From Dactylorhiza incarnata (Eukaryota; Streptophyta; Magnoliopsida; Asparagales; Orchidaceae): a stretch of DNA of 64,000 bases. Within the stretch, counting starts at the first letter, position 1; every line of letters begins with the position of its first letter. Shown here piece after piece: positions 42,601 through 55,303 of the stretch. The notes below the pieces were generated by a model. It saw only the letters and a list, made by a program, of their open reading frames with translations, ran no database searches and was not told the DNA's origin. Both the position numbers and the translations under genes were made by a program. The stretch is taken from the NCBI GenBank assembly GCA_033032865.1, contig JAWHQI010000004.1, forward strand, positions 20,690,001-20,754,000. The letters are read 5' to 3'.

Positions 42601-43107
42601 GACCGGTTTTATCTATCAAGCCGGTCGGTTTGAAAGAGTACTACAGGTTATGAAAAATGGCTGCATAATATGCTAGCCAAGTGAGTAAAATGTATCTGGC
42701 TTTAAAGCTGGAAAGCAGGCTATTACAGGAATCCACAAGACAATATTTCCGACTCGAGATAATTGAGTCAAGGCTTTCACTCTAATAGTCGGGAAATGGA
42801 CTTATTAATCCTCTGGATTGCATTCTAACTGCACGACTCATTGCTTACAATTAGATATTATGAAGATATAATCTCTGGCAGTTTAAGGCCACGATTCATC
42901 TTCACTGAGTCAATCAGGATCTACTTTAGAACTAAAATGATAAACCGTCAGGGCAACATTTCGTGGTAACTAGGCAATTATTCTTTTGGAGATATCTTTT
43001 CCCTAAAGGGTTTTCAGAAAGGATTAGAAGTTTTATAAGGAATAATGCTAAAAATAGAAGATCGCATATGAATATCTGCAAGTAAGTAAAACAACAAAGT
43101 CTAACAG
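42601..43107 (+). other. Spacer before the 76 bp array (copy 1)
   Basis: There is no gene or clear repeat. The part 42729-43107 (379 bp) is missing from copy 2, with the same ACAG at both ends of the missing segment. Confidence 0.6.
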
Positions 43108-43880
43108 TTATGAATTCATTTATACCTGCTTTAAGTTCTGTTTTTGCAGTGAGTAGCAGGTATTCACGGGTTCTCTTCAGGTACTCGCGTTATAGATTGT
43201 TTTATACCTGCTTTAAGTTTTGTTTTTGCAGAGATTAGCAGGTATTCGCGAGTTCTCTTCAGGTACTCGCGTTATGTCTTATACCTGCTTTGAGTTCTCC
43301 TTTGCAGAGATTAGCAGGTGCTCGCGAGGTCTCTTCAGGTACTCGCGTTATGTTTTATACCTACTTTGAGTTCTCCTTTGCAGAGATTAGCAGGTGTTCG
43401 CGAGTTCTCTTAAGGTACTCGCGTTATGTTTTTTACCTGCCTTGAATTCTCTTTTGCAGAGATTAGCAGGTGCTCGCGAGGTCTCTTCAAGTACTCGCGT
43501 TATATTTTATACCTGCTGTGAGTTCTCTTTTGCAGAGATTAGCAGGTGCTCGCGAGTTCTCTTAAGGTACTCGCATTATGTTTTTTACCTGCTTTGAATT
43601 CTCTTTTGCAGAGATTAACAGGTGTTCGCGAGGTCTCTTCAGGTACTCGCGTTATGTTTTATACCTGCTTTGAGTTCTCTTTTGCAGAGATTAGCAGGTG
43701 TTCGCGAGTTCCCTTCAGGTACTCGCGTTATATTGTATACCTGTTTTGAGTTCTCCTTTGCAGAGATTAGCAGGTGTTAGCGAGTTCTCTTCAGGTACTC
43801 GCTTTATATTGTATACCTGCTTTGAGTTCTCCTTTGCAGAGATTAGCAGGTCTTCGCGAGTTCTCTTCAGGTACTCCCTT
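43108..43880 (+). repeat. 76 bp tandem repeat array, first part (copy 1)
   Basis: The unit is about 76 bp and contains TTTTGCAGAGATTAGCAGGT, GTTCGCGAGTTCTCTTCAGG, TACTCGCGTTATG and TATACCTGCTTTGAG. The word AGTTCTCTT occurs twice per unit, so the unit probably arose from a half-length ancestor. About ten copies lie before the inverted LTR fragment. Confidence 0.9.
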
Positions 43881-45095
43881 TATTTAATAATCTGTATTAT
43901 AGCTCATGGTGTTTAGTACATGGAAACAGAATGATACAAGTGAGTTGCGAGTAAGAAAAGAGTAAGCCGCGCGGGTTGTTCGCCGAGGTCGCCCGGCCTG
44001 TTCGCCGAGGTCGCCCGGCCTATTCGCCGAGGTCGCCCGGTCTGTTCGCCGAGGTCGCCCGGACAGGTCGCTGGGGTCGCCCGGACAGGTCGCTGATAGG
44101 AGTGGTCTGGCTGTTTCTAGCCGCCAATTTTGCCCCCAACTTGCCTGTCCATTGTTCATGGTCGAGGGTCCTATTTATATGCTCTGGGTCGATGTCGTCA
44201 CCTCCGGTGAGCCGGTGACAGGATCCCTACCCGCGCGGTCTGAACAATGGAGACTGCCACCTTGGGCAGTTTGAAAGCGGAGACCGCCCCTGCTGGGCGG
44301 CCTGAAGGCGGAGACTGCCCGGCTTGGGCGGTCTGAAGAAGGAGGCCTCCCGGTTTGGGCGGTCTGAAGGAGGAGGCCGCCCGCCTTCGGCAGTCTGACG
44401 GAGGAGGCCGCCCGCCTTCGGCGGTCTGAAGGAGGAGGCCGCCCGCTTTGGGCGATCTGAAGGAGGAGGCCGCCCGCTTTGGGCGGTCTGAAGGAGGAGG
44501 TCGCCCGCTTTGGGCAGCCTGAAGGAGAGAAGCCTCCCCACCTGGGCGACTTGAAGGGAGAAGCCGCCCTACCTGGGCGACTTGAAGGGAGAGGCCGCCT
44601 ACCCGGGCGGTCTGAAGGAGGAGGCCGCCTACCCGCACGGTCTGAAGGAGGAGACCGCCCCTGCTGGGCGACCTGAAGAAGGAGACCACCCCTGCTGGGC
44701 GACCTGAAGAAGGAGACCGCCTCTGCTGGGCGACCTGATGAAGGAGACCGCCCCCTGTTGGGCGACCTGAAGAATGAGTCCGCCCCTGCTGGGCGACCTA
44801 AAGAAGGAGACCGCCCCTGCTGGGCGACCTGAAGGAGAGAAGCCGCCCCACCTGGGCGACTTGAAGGGAGAAGCCGCCTCACCTGGGCGACTTGAAGGGA
44901 GAGGCTGCCTACCCGGGCGGTTTGAAGAAGGAGGTCGCCTCACCTGGGCGGTTTGAAGGAGGAGGTCGCCCCTTCTTACCACTTTGGGTGTAAAAAGAGC
45001 CTTTGCGCGAGGTCTAATCCTTCCGGGGCGCGTAATCTGCAAAAATGTAGCAAAAGAGGCCTCGCAGGGGAGGATCGCCGATTTCTAGTTCAACA
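43880..45095 (-). repeat. Inverted, truncated Tat LTR inside the 76 bp array
   Basis: On the minus strand it begins TGTTGAACTAGAAATCGGCG at 45095, matching the LTR start at 48305. It continues through the same CTCTTTTTACACCCAAAGTGG stretch, a GC-rich 30 bp array, the TATA box (TATAAATAG near 44172-44179) and a second GC-rich repeat of about 22 bp (43978-44095). It stops at AATAAAGGG (43880). The last 190 or so bp of the LTR, present at 49595-49775, are absent. The 76 bp array continues on both sides. Confidence 0.82.
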
Positions 45096-48000
45096 CTCGC
45101 GAGGTCTCTTCAAGTACTCACGTTATGTTTTATACGTGATTTGAGTTCTCTTTTGCAGAGATTAGCAGGTGTTCGCGAGTTCTCTTCAGGTACTCGCGTT
45201 ATATTGTATACCTGCTTTGAGTTCTCCTTTGCAGAGATTAGCAAGTGTTAGCGAGTTCTCTTCAGGTACTCGCTTTATATTGTATACCTGCTTTGAGTTC
45301 TCCTTTGCAGAGATTAGCAGGTGTTCGCGAGTTCTCTTCAGGTACTCGCGTTATGTTTTATACCTGCTTTTAAGTTCTCTTTTGCAGAGATTAGCAGGTG
45401 ATCACGAGTTCTCTTCAGGTACTCGCGTTATAGAATTCTTTTGCCTGCTTTAAGTTTTGCAGAGATTAGCATGTGTTCGCGAGTTCTCTTCAGGTACTCG
45501 CGTTATATTGTATACCTGCTTTGAGTTCTCCTTTGCAGAGATTAGCAGGTGTTCGCGAGTTCTCTTCAGGTACTCGCGTTATGTTTTTTACCTGCCTTGA
45601 ATTCTCTTTTGCAGAGATTAGCAGGTTCTCGTGAGGTCTCTTCAGGTACTCGTGTTATGTTTTATACCTGCTTTGAGTTCTCTTTTGTAGAGATTAGCAG
45701 GTGTTAGCGAGTTCTCTTCAGGTACTCGCGTTATATTGTATACCTGCTTTGAGTTCTCCTTTGCAGAGATTGGCAGGTGTTCGCGAGTTCTCTTCAGGTA
45801 CTCGCGTTATGTTTTATACCTACTTTTAAGTTCTCTTTTGCAGAGATTAGCAGGTGATCGCTAGTTCTCTTCAGGTACTCGCGTTATAAATTCTTTTGCC
45901 TGCTTTAAGTTCTCTTTTGCAGAGATTAGTAGGTGCTCGCGAGGTCTCTTCAGGTACTCGCGTTATGTTTTATACCTGCTTTGAGTTCTCTTTTGCAGAG
46001 ATTAGAAGGTATTCGCGAGTTCTCTTCAGGTACTCGCGTTATATCGTATATCTGCTTTGAGTTCTCCTTTGCAGAGATTAGCAGGTGTTAGCGAGTTCTC
46101 TTCAGGTACTCGCTTTATATTGTATACCTGCTTTGAGTTCTCCTTTGCAGAGATTAGCAGGTGTTCGCGAGTTCTCTTCAGGCACTAGCGTTATGTTTTA
46201 TACCTACTTTTAAGTTCTCTTTTGCAGAGATTAGCAGTTGATCGCGAGTTCTCTTCAGGTACTCGCGTTATAGAATTCTTTTGCCTGCTTTAAGTTTTCT
46301 TTTGCAGAGATTAGCAGGTGTTCGCGAGTTCTCTTCAGGTACTCGCGTTATATTTTATACGTGCTTTGAGTTCTCCTTTGCAGAGATTAGCAGGTGTTCG
46401 CGAGTTCTCTTCAGGTACTCGCGTTATGTTTTTTACCTGCCTTGAATTCTCTTTTGCAGAGATTAGCAGGTGCTCGTGAGGTCTCTTCAGGTACTCGCGT
46501 TATGTTTTATACCTGCTTTGAGTTCTCTTTTGCAGATATTAGCAGGTGTTAGCGAGTTCTATTCAAGTACTCGCGTTATATTGTATACCTGCTTTGAGTT
46601 CTCCTTTGCAGAGATTAGCAGGTTTTCCTGAGTTCTCTTCAAGTACTCGCGTTATGTTTTATACCTGCTTTTAAGTTCTCTTTTGCAGAGATTAGTAGGT
46701 GATCGCGAGTTCTCTTCAGGTACTCGCGTTATAGATTCTTTTGCCTGCTTTAAGTTCTCTTTTGTAGAGATTTGCAGGTGTTCGCGAGTTCTCTTTAGGT
46801 ACTCGCGTTATGTTTTTTACCTGCTTTGAATTCTCTTTTGCAGAGATTCGCAGGTGTTCGCGAGTTCTCTTCAGGTACTCGCATTATATTATATTTCATA
46901 CCTGCTTTAAGTTCTCTTTTGTAGAGATTTGCAGGTGTTCGTGAGTTCTCTTCAGGTATTCGTGTTATGTTTTTTACCTGCTTTGAATTCTCTTTTGCAG
47001 AGATTTACAGGTGTTCGCGAGTTCTCTTCTGGTACTCGCGTTATGTTTTATACCTGCTTTTAAGTTCTCTTTTGCAGAGATTAGCAGGTGTTCGCGAGTT
47101 CTCTTCAGGTCCCCGCGTTATAAATTCTTTTGCCTGCTTTGAATTCTCTTTTGCAGAGATTTGCAGGTGTTCGCGAGTTCTCTTCAGGTACTCGCATTAT
47201 ATTATATTTCATAGCTGCTTTAAGTTCTCTTTTGCAGAGATTTGCAGGTGTTCGCGAGTTCTCTTCAGGTACTCGTGTTATGTTTTTTACCTGCTTTGAA
47301 TTCTCTTTTGCCGAGATTTGCAGGTGTTCGCGAGTTCTCTTCAGGTACTCGCGTTATATTATATTTCATACCTGCTTTAAGTTCTCTTTTGCAGAGATTT
47401 GCAGGTGTTCGTGAGTTCTCTTCAGGAACTCGCGTTATGTTTTTTACCTACTTTGAATTCTCTTTTGCAGAGATTAGCAGGTGTTCGCGAGGTTTCTTCA
47501 GGTACTCGCGTTATATTATATTTCATACCTGCTTTGAATTCTCTTTTGCAGAGATTAGCAGGTGATCGCGAGTTCTCTTCAGGTACTCGCGTTATAGATT
47601 CTTTTGCCTACTTTAAGTTCTCTTTTATAGAGATTTGCAGGTGTTCGCGAGTTCTCTTTAGGTACTCGCATTATGTTTTTTACCTGCTTTGAAGTCTCTT
47701 TTGCAGAGATTTGCAGGTGTTCGCGAGTTCTATTCAGGTACTCGCGTTATATTATATTTCATACCTGCTTTGAGTTCTCTTTTGCAGAGATTAGCAGGTA
47801 TTCGCGAGGTCTCTTCAGGTACTCGCGTTATGTTTTATACCTGCTTTGAGTTCTCTTTTGCAGAGATTAGCTGGTGTTCGCGAGTTCTCTTCAGGTACTC
47901 GCGTTATAGTTTCTATTATACCTGCTTTGAGTTCTCTTTTGTAGAGGTTAGTAGGTATTCGCGAGTTCTCTTCAGGTACTCGCGCCACGTTCTTTCTTTA
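45096..48000 (+). repeat. 76 bp tandem repeat array, second part (copy 1)
   Basis: About 38 copies, mostly 76 bp. A longer variant of about 81 bp with TTATATTATATTTCATACC becomes frequent after 46880. The last copies (47920-48090) decay into GAGTTCTCCTCAGAGACGAG. Frames of up to about 114 codons here shift with every unit and are not genes. Confidence 0.9.
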
Positions 48001-48286
48001 CTTATCGAGTTCTCCTCAGAGACGAGTAGATGATTACTACTCAACCTCAGAGGAGAAAGTGAGCCGATGTTCGCAAGTTCCCTTCAGGTACTTGTGAATT
48101 GTGTTTTATATTTGCTATGACTCTACTCCCTCACAGGAGAAAGAATAGGCGTTCACTAGTTCCTTTGTGGAGAGGCATCAGGTACTCGTTCCCTCTTTGT
48201 CTTTCCCATGCTTTTGATAGTTTACCAGTAGCGGATCACCATTTTTGTGGGTCAATACCTACTTTTTCGAAGTTTCTTGGAAATTT

Positions 48287-48304
48287 GAAAAAGTGCGGGG
48301 ATTA
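48287..48304 (+). other. Polypurine tract of the Tat derivative (copy 1)
   Basis: GAAAAAGTGCGGGGATTA directly precedes the LTR start TGTTGACCC. The same tract is at 61171-61188 in copy 2. Confidence 0.65.
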
Positions 48305-48569
48305 TGTTGACCCAGAAATCGGCGATCCTCCCCTGGGAGGCCACTTTTGCTGCATTTTTGCAGATTACGCGCCCGGGAAGGATTAGACCTCACACAAAAG
48401 CTCTTTTTACACCCAAGTGGTGAGAAGGGGCAGCCTCCTCCTTCAAACCGCCCAAGTGGGGCGGCCTCTCCATTCAAACCGCCCAGGTGGGGCGTCTTCT
48501 CCTTTCAAGTCGCCCAGGTGGGGCGACTTATCCCTTCAAATCGCAAAGGTGGAGCGACCTCTCCCTTCA

Positions 48570-49125
48570 AACCGCACGGGTAGGCGGCCTTCCCCTTCAG
48601 ACCGCGCGGGTAGGAGGCCTCCTCCTTCAGACCGCGCGGGTAGGCGGCCTCCTCCTTCAGACTGCGCGGGTAGGCGGCCTCCTCCTTCAGACCGCATGGG
48701 TAGGCGGCCTCCTCCTTCAGACCGTGCGGGTAGGCGGCCACCTCCTTCAGACTGCGCGGGTAGGCGACCTTCTCCTTCATACCACGCGGGTAGGCGGTCT
48801 CCTCCTTCAGACCACGCGGGTAGGCGGCCTTCCCCTTCAGACCGCGCGGGTAGGCGGCCTTCCCCTTCAGACCGCGCGGGTAGGAGGGCTCCTCCTTCAG
48901 ACCGCGCGGGTAGGCGACCTCCTCCTTCAGACCGCGCGGGTGGGCGGCCTCCTCCTTCAGACCGTGCAGGTAGGCGGCCTCCTCCTTCAGACCGCGTGGG
49001 TAGGCGGCCTCCTCCTTCAGACCGCACGGGTAGGCGGCCTTCTCCTTCAGACAGCGCGGGTAGGCGGCCTTCCCCTTCAGACTGCGCGGGTAGGCGGCCT
49101 CCTCCTTCAGACCGCGCAGTTAGAA
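48570..49125 (+). repeat. 30 bp GC-rich minisatellite in U3 (copy 1)
   Basis: The unit consists of ACCGCGCGGGTAGGCGGCCT followed by CCTCCTTCAG, with about 18 copies. Because 30 is a multiple of three, frames stay open on both strands and give decapeptide repeats such as PPSDRAGRRP. Nothing suggests these are translated. Confidence 0.92.
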
Positions 49126-49170
49126 CTCCAGTCACCGGCTTACCGGAGGTGACGACATCGACCCAGAGCC

Positions 49171-49178
49171 TATAAATA
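49171..49178 (+). promoter_or_regulatory. TATA box of derivative LTR (copy 1)
   Basis: TATAAATAGG lies 45 bp after the 30 bp array, preceded by a GTCACCGGCTTACCGGAGGTGAC inverted repeat (CACCGG...CCGGAGGTG). The core is shared with 8528 and 62599. Confidence 0.7.
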
Positions 49179-49285
49179 GGGCAATCGACCATGAACAAGG
49201 GACAGGCAGGTGGGGGGACAAAATTGGCGACTAGAAACAGTCAGACCGCACCTAATGGCGGCTTGTCCGGCGACCTCCTAACTGC

Positions 49286-49512
49286 CAGGCCGGGCGGCCT
49301 CAGCAATAGGTCGAGCAGCCTCAGCAAACAGCCCGGGCGACTAGGCTGGGCGGCTTCAGCAACAGGCCGGGCGACCTCAGCAAACAGCCCGGGCGACTAG
49401 TTCGGGCGGTCTCAACAACAGGCCGGGCGGCCTCAGCAAACAACCTGGGCGACTAGTTCGGGCTGTCTCAACAACAGGCCGGGCGGCCTCAGCAAACAGC
49501 CCGGGCGGCTAA
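49286..49512 (+). repeat. GC-rich repeat in R/U5 (copy 1)
   Basis: Irregular units with GGCCGGGCGGCCTCAGCAA, ACAGCCCGGGCGACTAG and TTCGGGCGGTCTCAAC follow the TATA box by about 110 bp. Related units are at 62712-62957 and, inverted, at 43978-44095. Confidence 0.75.
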
Positions 49513-49775
49513 CTTTTTATATCTATCATCCTCTTGTACTCATTTCATTTACATGTACTAAAAGCGGCAAGTTGTAATACAGATTATTGAATAAAGGGAA
49601 AGCCCGTCGCATGAGTGGCTTTTGCCGCGACGAGCGAAGTATGGCCTCGCCGCAAGCTAGCGGCCCTCTGTTCTTCTCCCCTCTTCACTCGCGACTCAAG
49701 TAACCAGCTGCTCGCGGCCTCCTTTTCCCCCTATTTCCTCGAGTAGATCGTGGAGGTGCCATTTTGGATTCAACA

Positions 49776-52700
49776 GTTATGGCTGCTTGAAGTTTATGTG
49801 TAATTTGGAGTTAAATCCAGCATTACCACTGGAACCCACTGTATATCGAACAATAAACAAACTTGAATGGTTATATCCTACTCTCCACTGGATGTAGGGC
49901 TCTGAACTCATTCTAAAAAGGTATTGTGGGCAAAAATTGGGCAATTGGATCAAGAGTTGTCTGTTTGAAGTTTATGTGTCATTTGGAGCAAAATCCCACA
50001 TTATCCTGCATCCCACTATAGATCAACCACTAAACAAACTTGAATGGTTAAAACTTGTTGTCCATTATGTAGGGCTCTGATCTCATTCCGAAAAGGTGTT
50101 GTTTGCAAAAATCGAACAATCGGATCAAAGTTATGGATATTTGAAGTTTAGGTGTCAATTGGAGAATAATCCCTCATTTCCACTGCAATCCACTATCCGT
50201 CGACCACTAAATGAACTCGATCGAGTAAATCCTATTCTCCATAAGATGTGTGGCTCCGAGCTCATTCTAAACAGGTGTTTTGGGCAAAATTTAGACAACG
50301 AGATCAAAAGTTATAGCTGTTTGAAGTTTAGGTGTCAGTAGGAGCTAAATCCCACATTACCACTACAACTCAATGTAGATCGACCACTAAATGAACTAGA
50401 TTGTGTAAAACTTGATGTCCATTCATTGTAGGGCTCAGATCTCATTTCGAAGAGGTTTTGTGTGCAAAAATCAGACAACCTAATCAAAAGTTATGAATGT
50501 TTCAAGTTTAGGTGTCATTTGAAGCTAAATTTCGCATTACGAGTGCAACCCGCTATATATCGACAATTAAATGAACTAGAATGGGTAAAACTTGTGCTTC
50601 AATGAATGTAGTGCTCCGAGCTCATTCCTAAAAGATGTTATCAGGGTAAAATCAGACAACTGGATCAAAAGTTAATGATATATAAAGTTTGAGTGTCTTT
50701 TGCACCTAAATCTCTCACTTTCACTACAAACCGCATTTAAAATTCTTTCATTTTGGAAATTTATGTGTCATTTGGAGCTAAATCTCGCATTACCAGTACA
50801 ACCCACTGTATATCGACCTCTAAACTTGCTTGAATGTGTTAAAATTGTTCTCCATTGGATTTAGGGCTCCGATCTCATTCCGAAAAGGTATTGTGGGCGA
50901 AAATCGGACAACCGGATCAAAAGTTACGGATGTTTGAAGTTTAGGTCTCCTTTCGAGCTAAATACCTTATTACCCACCAACTGTATATTGACCACTAAAC
51001 AAACTGGAATGGGTAAAACTTGTTTTCCATTGGATGTAGGGCTCCAAGCTCATTCCAAAAAGGTGTTGTACGCAAAAATCAGACAACCTGATCAAAAGTT
51101 ATGGCTGTTACAGTTTATGTGTCAAGAGGAGCTAAATCCCTCATTACCATTGCAAGCCCCTGTATATTGACCACTAAAATGAGCTGGAATGGTTTAAAAT
51201 TGTGCTCCATTGGATGTATGCCTCCGAGCATATTCCAAAAAGGTGTTGTGGGTAAAAATCAAACATACAAATCAAAAGTTATGGATGTTAGAAGTTTAGG
51301 TGTAATTTTGAGCTAAATTTTGCATTACCGCTACAACCAACAATATATCGACAACTAAATGAACTGGAGTGGGTAAAACTTGTGCTCTAATGAATGTAGT
51401 GCTCCGAGCTCATTACGAAAAGGTATTGTGGGGTAAAATAAGACAACCGCATCAAAAGTTGTTGCTGTTTTTAGTTTGAGTGTAATTTACAGCTAAATCT
51501 CTCATTTTTACAACAACCCGCATTAAAAAATATGCCATTTTGTAGTGTGTGTCATTTGGAGATAAATCTCGTATTACCACCATAACTCACTGTATATCGA
51601 CCTCTAAACAAGATGGAATGGGTTTAAACTGTTCTCCACTGGATCTAGGGCTCCGATCTCATTCCGAAAAGGTATTGTGGGCGAAAATCGAACAACCGGA
51701 AAGGTGTTGCCTTATTCTCGAATGGGTAAATCTTATTCTCTGTTGGATGGAGAATACGAGCTCTTTCCGAAAAAGTGTTGTTGGCAAAAATCGAACAATC
51801 AGATCAAAAGTTATGGCTGCTTGAAGTTTATGTGTAATTTGGAGTTAAATCCCGCATTACCACTGGAACCCACTGTATATCGAACAATAAACAAACTTGA
51901 ATGGCTATATCCTACTCTCCATTGGATGTAGGGCTCTGAACTCATTCTAAAAAGCTATTGTGGGCAAAAATTGGGCAATTGGATCAAGAGTTGTCTGTTT
52001 GAAATTTATGTGTCTTTTGGAGCTAAATCCCACATTATCACTGCATCCCACTGTAGATCAACCACTAAACAAACTGGAATGGGAAAAACTTGTTATCCAT
52101 TGTATGTAGGGCTCTGTTCTCATTCCGAAAAGGTGTTGTTTCCAAAAATCAGACAACCGGATCAAAGTTATGGATTTTTGAAGTTTAGGTGTCAATTGGA
52201 GGAAAATCCCTCATTTCCACTGCAATCCACTATCCGTCAACCACTAAATGAACTCGATCGAGTAAATCCTATTCTCCATAGGATGTGTGGCTCTGAGCTC
52301 ATTCCGAAAAGGTGTTTTAGGCAAAATCCAGACAACGGGATCAAAAGTTATATCTGGGTGAAGTTTAGGTGTCAGCAGGAGCTAAATCCCACATTACCAC
52401 TGCAACTCAATGTATATCGACCACTAAATGAACTAGATTGGGTAAAACTTGATGTCCATTGAATATAGGGCTCAGATATCATTTCGAAGAGTTTTTGTGT
52501 GCAATAATCAGACAACCTGATCAAAAGTTATGGATGTTTCAAGTTTTGGTGTCATTTGAAGCTAAATTTCGCATTACCAGTGCAACCCGCTATATATCGA
52601 CAACTAAATAAACTGCAATGGGTAAAACTTGAGCTTCAATGAACGAAGGGCTCCGAGCTCATTCCTAAAAGATGCTATGGGGGTAAAATAAGACAATCGG

Positions 52701-54923
52701 ATCAAAAGTTATTGCATTATAAAGTTTGAGTGTCATTTGTAGCTAAATCTCTCACTTTCACTACAAACCGCATTTAAAATTCTTTCATTTTGGAAATTTA
52801 TGTGTCATTTGGAGTTAAATCTCGCATTACCAGTACAACCCACTGTATATAGACCTCTAAACGAGCTTGAATTTGTTAAAATTGTTCTCCATTGGATTTA
52901 GGGCTCCGATCTCATTCCGAAAAGGTATTGTGGGTGAAAATCAGACAACCGGATCATAAGTTATGGAAGTTTGAAGTTTAGGTCTCCTTTCGAGCTAAAT
53001 ACCTTATTACCAACCAAATGTATATGACCACTAAACAAATTGGAATGAGTAAAACTTGTTTTCCATTGGATGTAGGGCTCCGAGCTCATTCCAAAAAGGT
53101 GTTGTGCGCAAAAATTGGACAACCAAATCAAAAGTTATGGCTGCTACAGTTTATGTGTCAAGAGGAGCTAAATCCCTCATTACCATTGCAAACCGCTGTA
53201 TATTGACCACTAAAATGAGCTGGAATGGTTTAAGATTGTGCTCCATTGGATGTATGCCTCCGAGCATATTCCGAATAGGTGTTGTGGGGAAAAATCAAAC
53301 ATACAAATCAAAAGTTATGGTTGTTAGAAGTTTAGGTGTAATTTGGAGCTAAATTCGCATTACCGCTACAACCAGCAATATATCGACAACTAAATGAACT
53401 GGAGTGGGTAAAACTTGTGCTCTAATGAATGTAGTGCTCCGAGCTTATTACGAAAAGGTGTTGTGGGGTAAAATAAGACAACCGCATCAAAAGTTGTTGC
53501 TGTTTTAATTTTGAGTGTAATTTACAGCTAAATATCTCATTTTCACTACAATCCGCATTCAAAATTCTGCCATTTTGAAGTGTATGTGTCATTTGGAGAT
53601 AAATCTCATATTACAACCATAACTCACTGTATATCGACCTCTGAACAAGCTAGAATGGGTTAAAATTGTTCTCCACTGGATTTAGGGCTCCGATCTCATT
53701 CTGAAAAGGTATTGTGGGCGAAAATCGGACAACCGTAAAGGTGTTGCCTTATTCTCAAATGTGTAAATCGTATTCTCTGTTGGATGGAGAATACGATCTC
53801 TTTCCGAAGAAGTGTTGTTGGCAAAAATCGAACAATCAGATCAAAAGTTATGGCTGCTTGAAGTTTATGTGTAATTTGGAGTTAAATCCCGCATTACCAC
53901 TGGAACCCAATGTATATCGAACAATAAACAAACTTGAATGGTTATATCCTACTCTCCATTGGATGAAGGGCTTTGAACTCATTCTAAGAAGGTATTGTGG
54001 GCAAAAATTGGGCAATTGGATCAAGAGTTGTCTGTTTCAAGTTTATGTTTCATTTGGAGCTAAATCCCACATTATCACTGCATCCCACTGTAGTTCAACA
54101 ACTAAACAAACTGGAATGGGCAAAACTTGTAATACATTGTATGTAGGGCTCTGATCTTATTCTGAAAATGTGTTGTTTGCAAAAATCAGACAACCGGATC
54201 AAAGTTATGGATATTTGAAGTTTAGGTGTCAATTAGAAGAAAATCCCTCATTTCCACTGCAATCCACTATCCGTCGACCACTAAATGAACTCGATCGAGT
54301 AAATCCTATTCTCCATATGATGTGTGGCTCTGAGCTCATTCCGAAAAAGTGTTTTGGGCAAAATCTAGACAACGGGATCAAAAGATATAACTGTTTGAAG
54401 TTTAGGTGTCAGTAGGAGCTAAATCCCACATTACCACTACAACTCAATGTATATCGACCACTAAATAAACTAGATTGGGTAAAACTTGATGTCCATTGAA
54501 TGTAGGGCACAGATCTCATTTCGAAGAGGTTTTATGGGCAAAAATCAGACAACTTGATCAAAAGTTATGGATGTTTCAAGTTTAGGTGTCATTTGAAGCT
54601 AAATTTCGCATTACCAGTGCAACCCGCTATATATCCATAACAAAAAAACTGCAATGGATAAAACTTGTGCTTCAATGAATGTAGTGCCCCGAGCTCATTC
54701 CTAAAAGATGTTATGGGGGTAAAATCAGACAACTGGATCAAAAGTTATTGCTGTATAAAGTTTGAGTGTCATTTATAGCTAAATCTCTCACTTTCACTAC
54801 AAACCGCATTTAAAATTCTTTCATTTTGGAAATTTATGTGTCATTTGGAGCTAAATCTCGCATTACCAGTACAACCCATTGTATATCGACCTCTAAACGA
54901 GCTTGAATGTGTTAAAATTGTTC
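49776..54923. repeat. Centromere-like satellite, block D (about 2.5 HOR units)
   Basis: The marker CATTTGGAGATAAATC recurs near 51549 and 53589, 2,040 bp apart. The start, with the private variant AATCCAGCATTACC, matches block E; the end matches block C. The block therefore lies between two copies of the Tat derivative within the larger duplication. Confidence 0.93.
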
Positions 54924-55015
54924 CCCGTTCAGGCACTTTTTAGCCCTCAGATTTCAAAAAATCGGCTCCGTTTGAAAGTTATTTTAGTTTTTCTCTTTCA
55001 ACATTTCCTGTTTTC

Positions 55016-55303
55016 ATGGATCATCCGTCAAAGGGCCTTGGGCATCCCTCTGATCATCTAGGAATGCGTGTGCAAGGCAACAACATCCATCACCTGTTAG
55101 CAGAGAACATTCCACTCAAAAGACAAGTGCATTCTCAACTTCATACTGCAGCAACTACTAATGACGAGCTTTCCAGCAATCATATAGAACATTTGCCGCA
55201 ACATGAAGCAGAAGAGCTCTCTATTCCTCACCATGAGTTCTATAAGGTAGGTATAAGTAATTACCCATATCAAGTTGATGGGCTAACATTTCTTGCAGGA
55301 TAA
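55016..55303 (+). pseudogene. Unrecognised exon-like fragment with intron signals (copy 2)
   Basis: This is an open frame of 95 codons. The first 77 or so residues are hydrophilic, with LLAENIPLKRQVHSQL and NDELSSNHIEHLPQH, and look helical. A GTAGGTATAAG donor follows codons EFYK, and a TTCTTGCAG acceptor ends near 55300. If spliced, the exon would end at 55247 or so and join GATAATAGC. No family is recognised with confidence. Copy 1 has a broken version. Confidence 0.38.

Larger units (their letters stand above)
41030..49775 (+). mobile_element. Truncated non-autonomous Tat derivative, copy 1
   Basis: It lies in plus orientation. Order: unrecognised fragment (41030-41520), integrase C-terminus (about 41548-41720), Tat 3' spacer with four tandem units (42036-42480), 76 bp repeat array (43108-48000) interrupted by an inverted LTR fragment (43880-45095), polypurine tract (48287-48304) and 3' LTR (48305-49775). 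The 5' LTR, gag, protease, RT, RNase H and most of integrase are missing. The left junction has no LTR end and no target duplication, so the element was truncated or rearranged on that side. Copy 2 at 54924-63222 has the same junctions. Confidence 0.85.
48305..49775 (+). repeat. 3' LTR of Tat derivative, copy 1 (1,471 bp)
   Basis: It begins TGTTGACCCAGAAATC and ends GGATTCAACA, with TGTTGA/TCAACA terminal inverted repeats. U3 holds a 30 bp GC-rich array (about 48570-49125), then TATAAATAGG at 49171, a GC-rich R/U5 repeat (49286-49512), AATAAAGGG near 49591 and the end. It is twice as long as the autonomous LTR at 8228-9000 because of the arrays. Satellite resumes with GTTATGG. Confidence 0.88.

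Noticed and set aside
43108..48000. CRISPR-like array
   Set aside because: Units are contiguous with no unique spacers, and the context is a plant retroelement.
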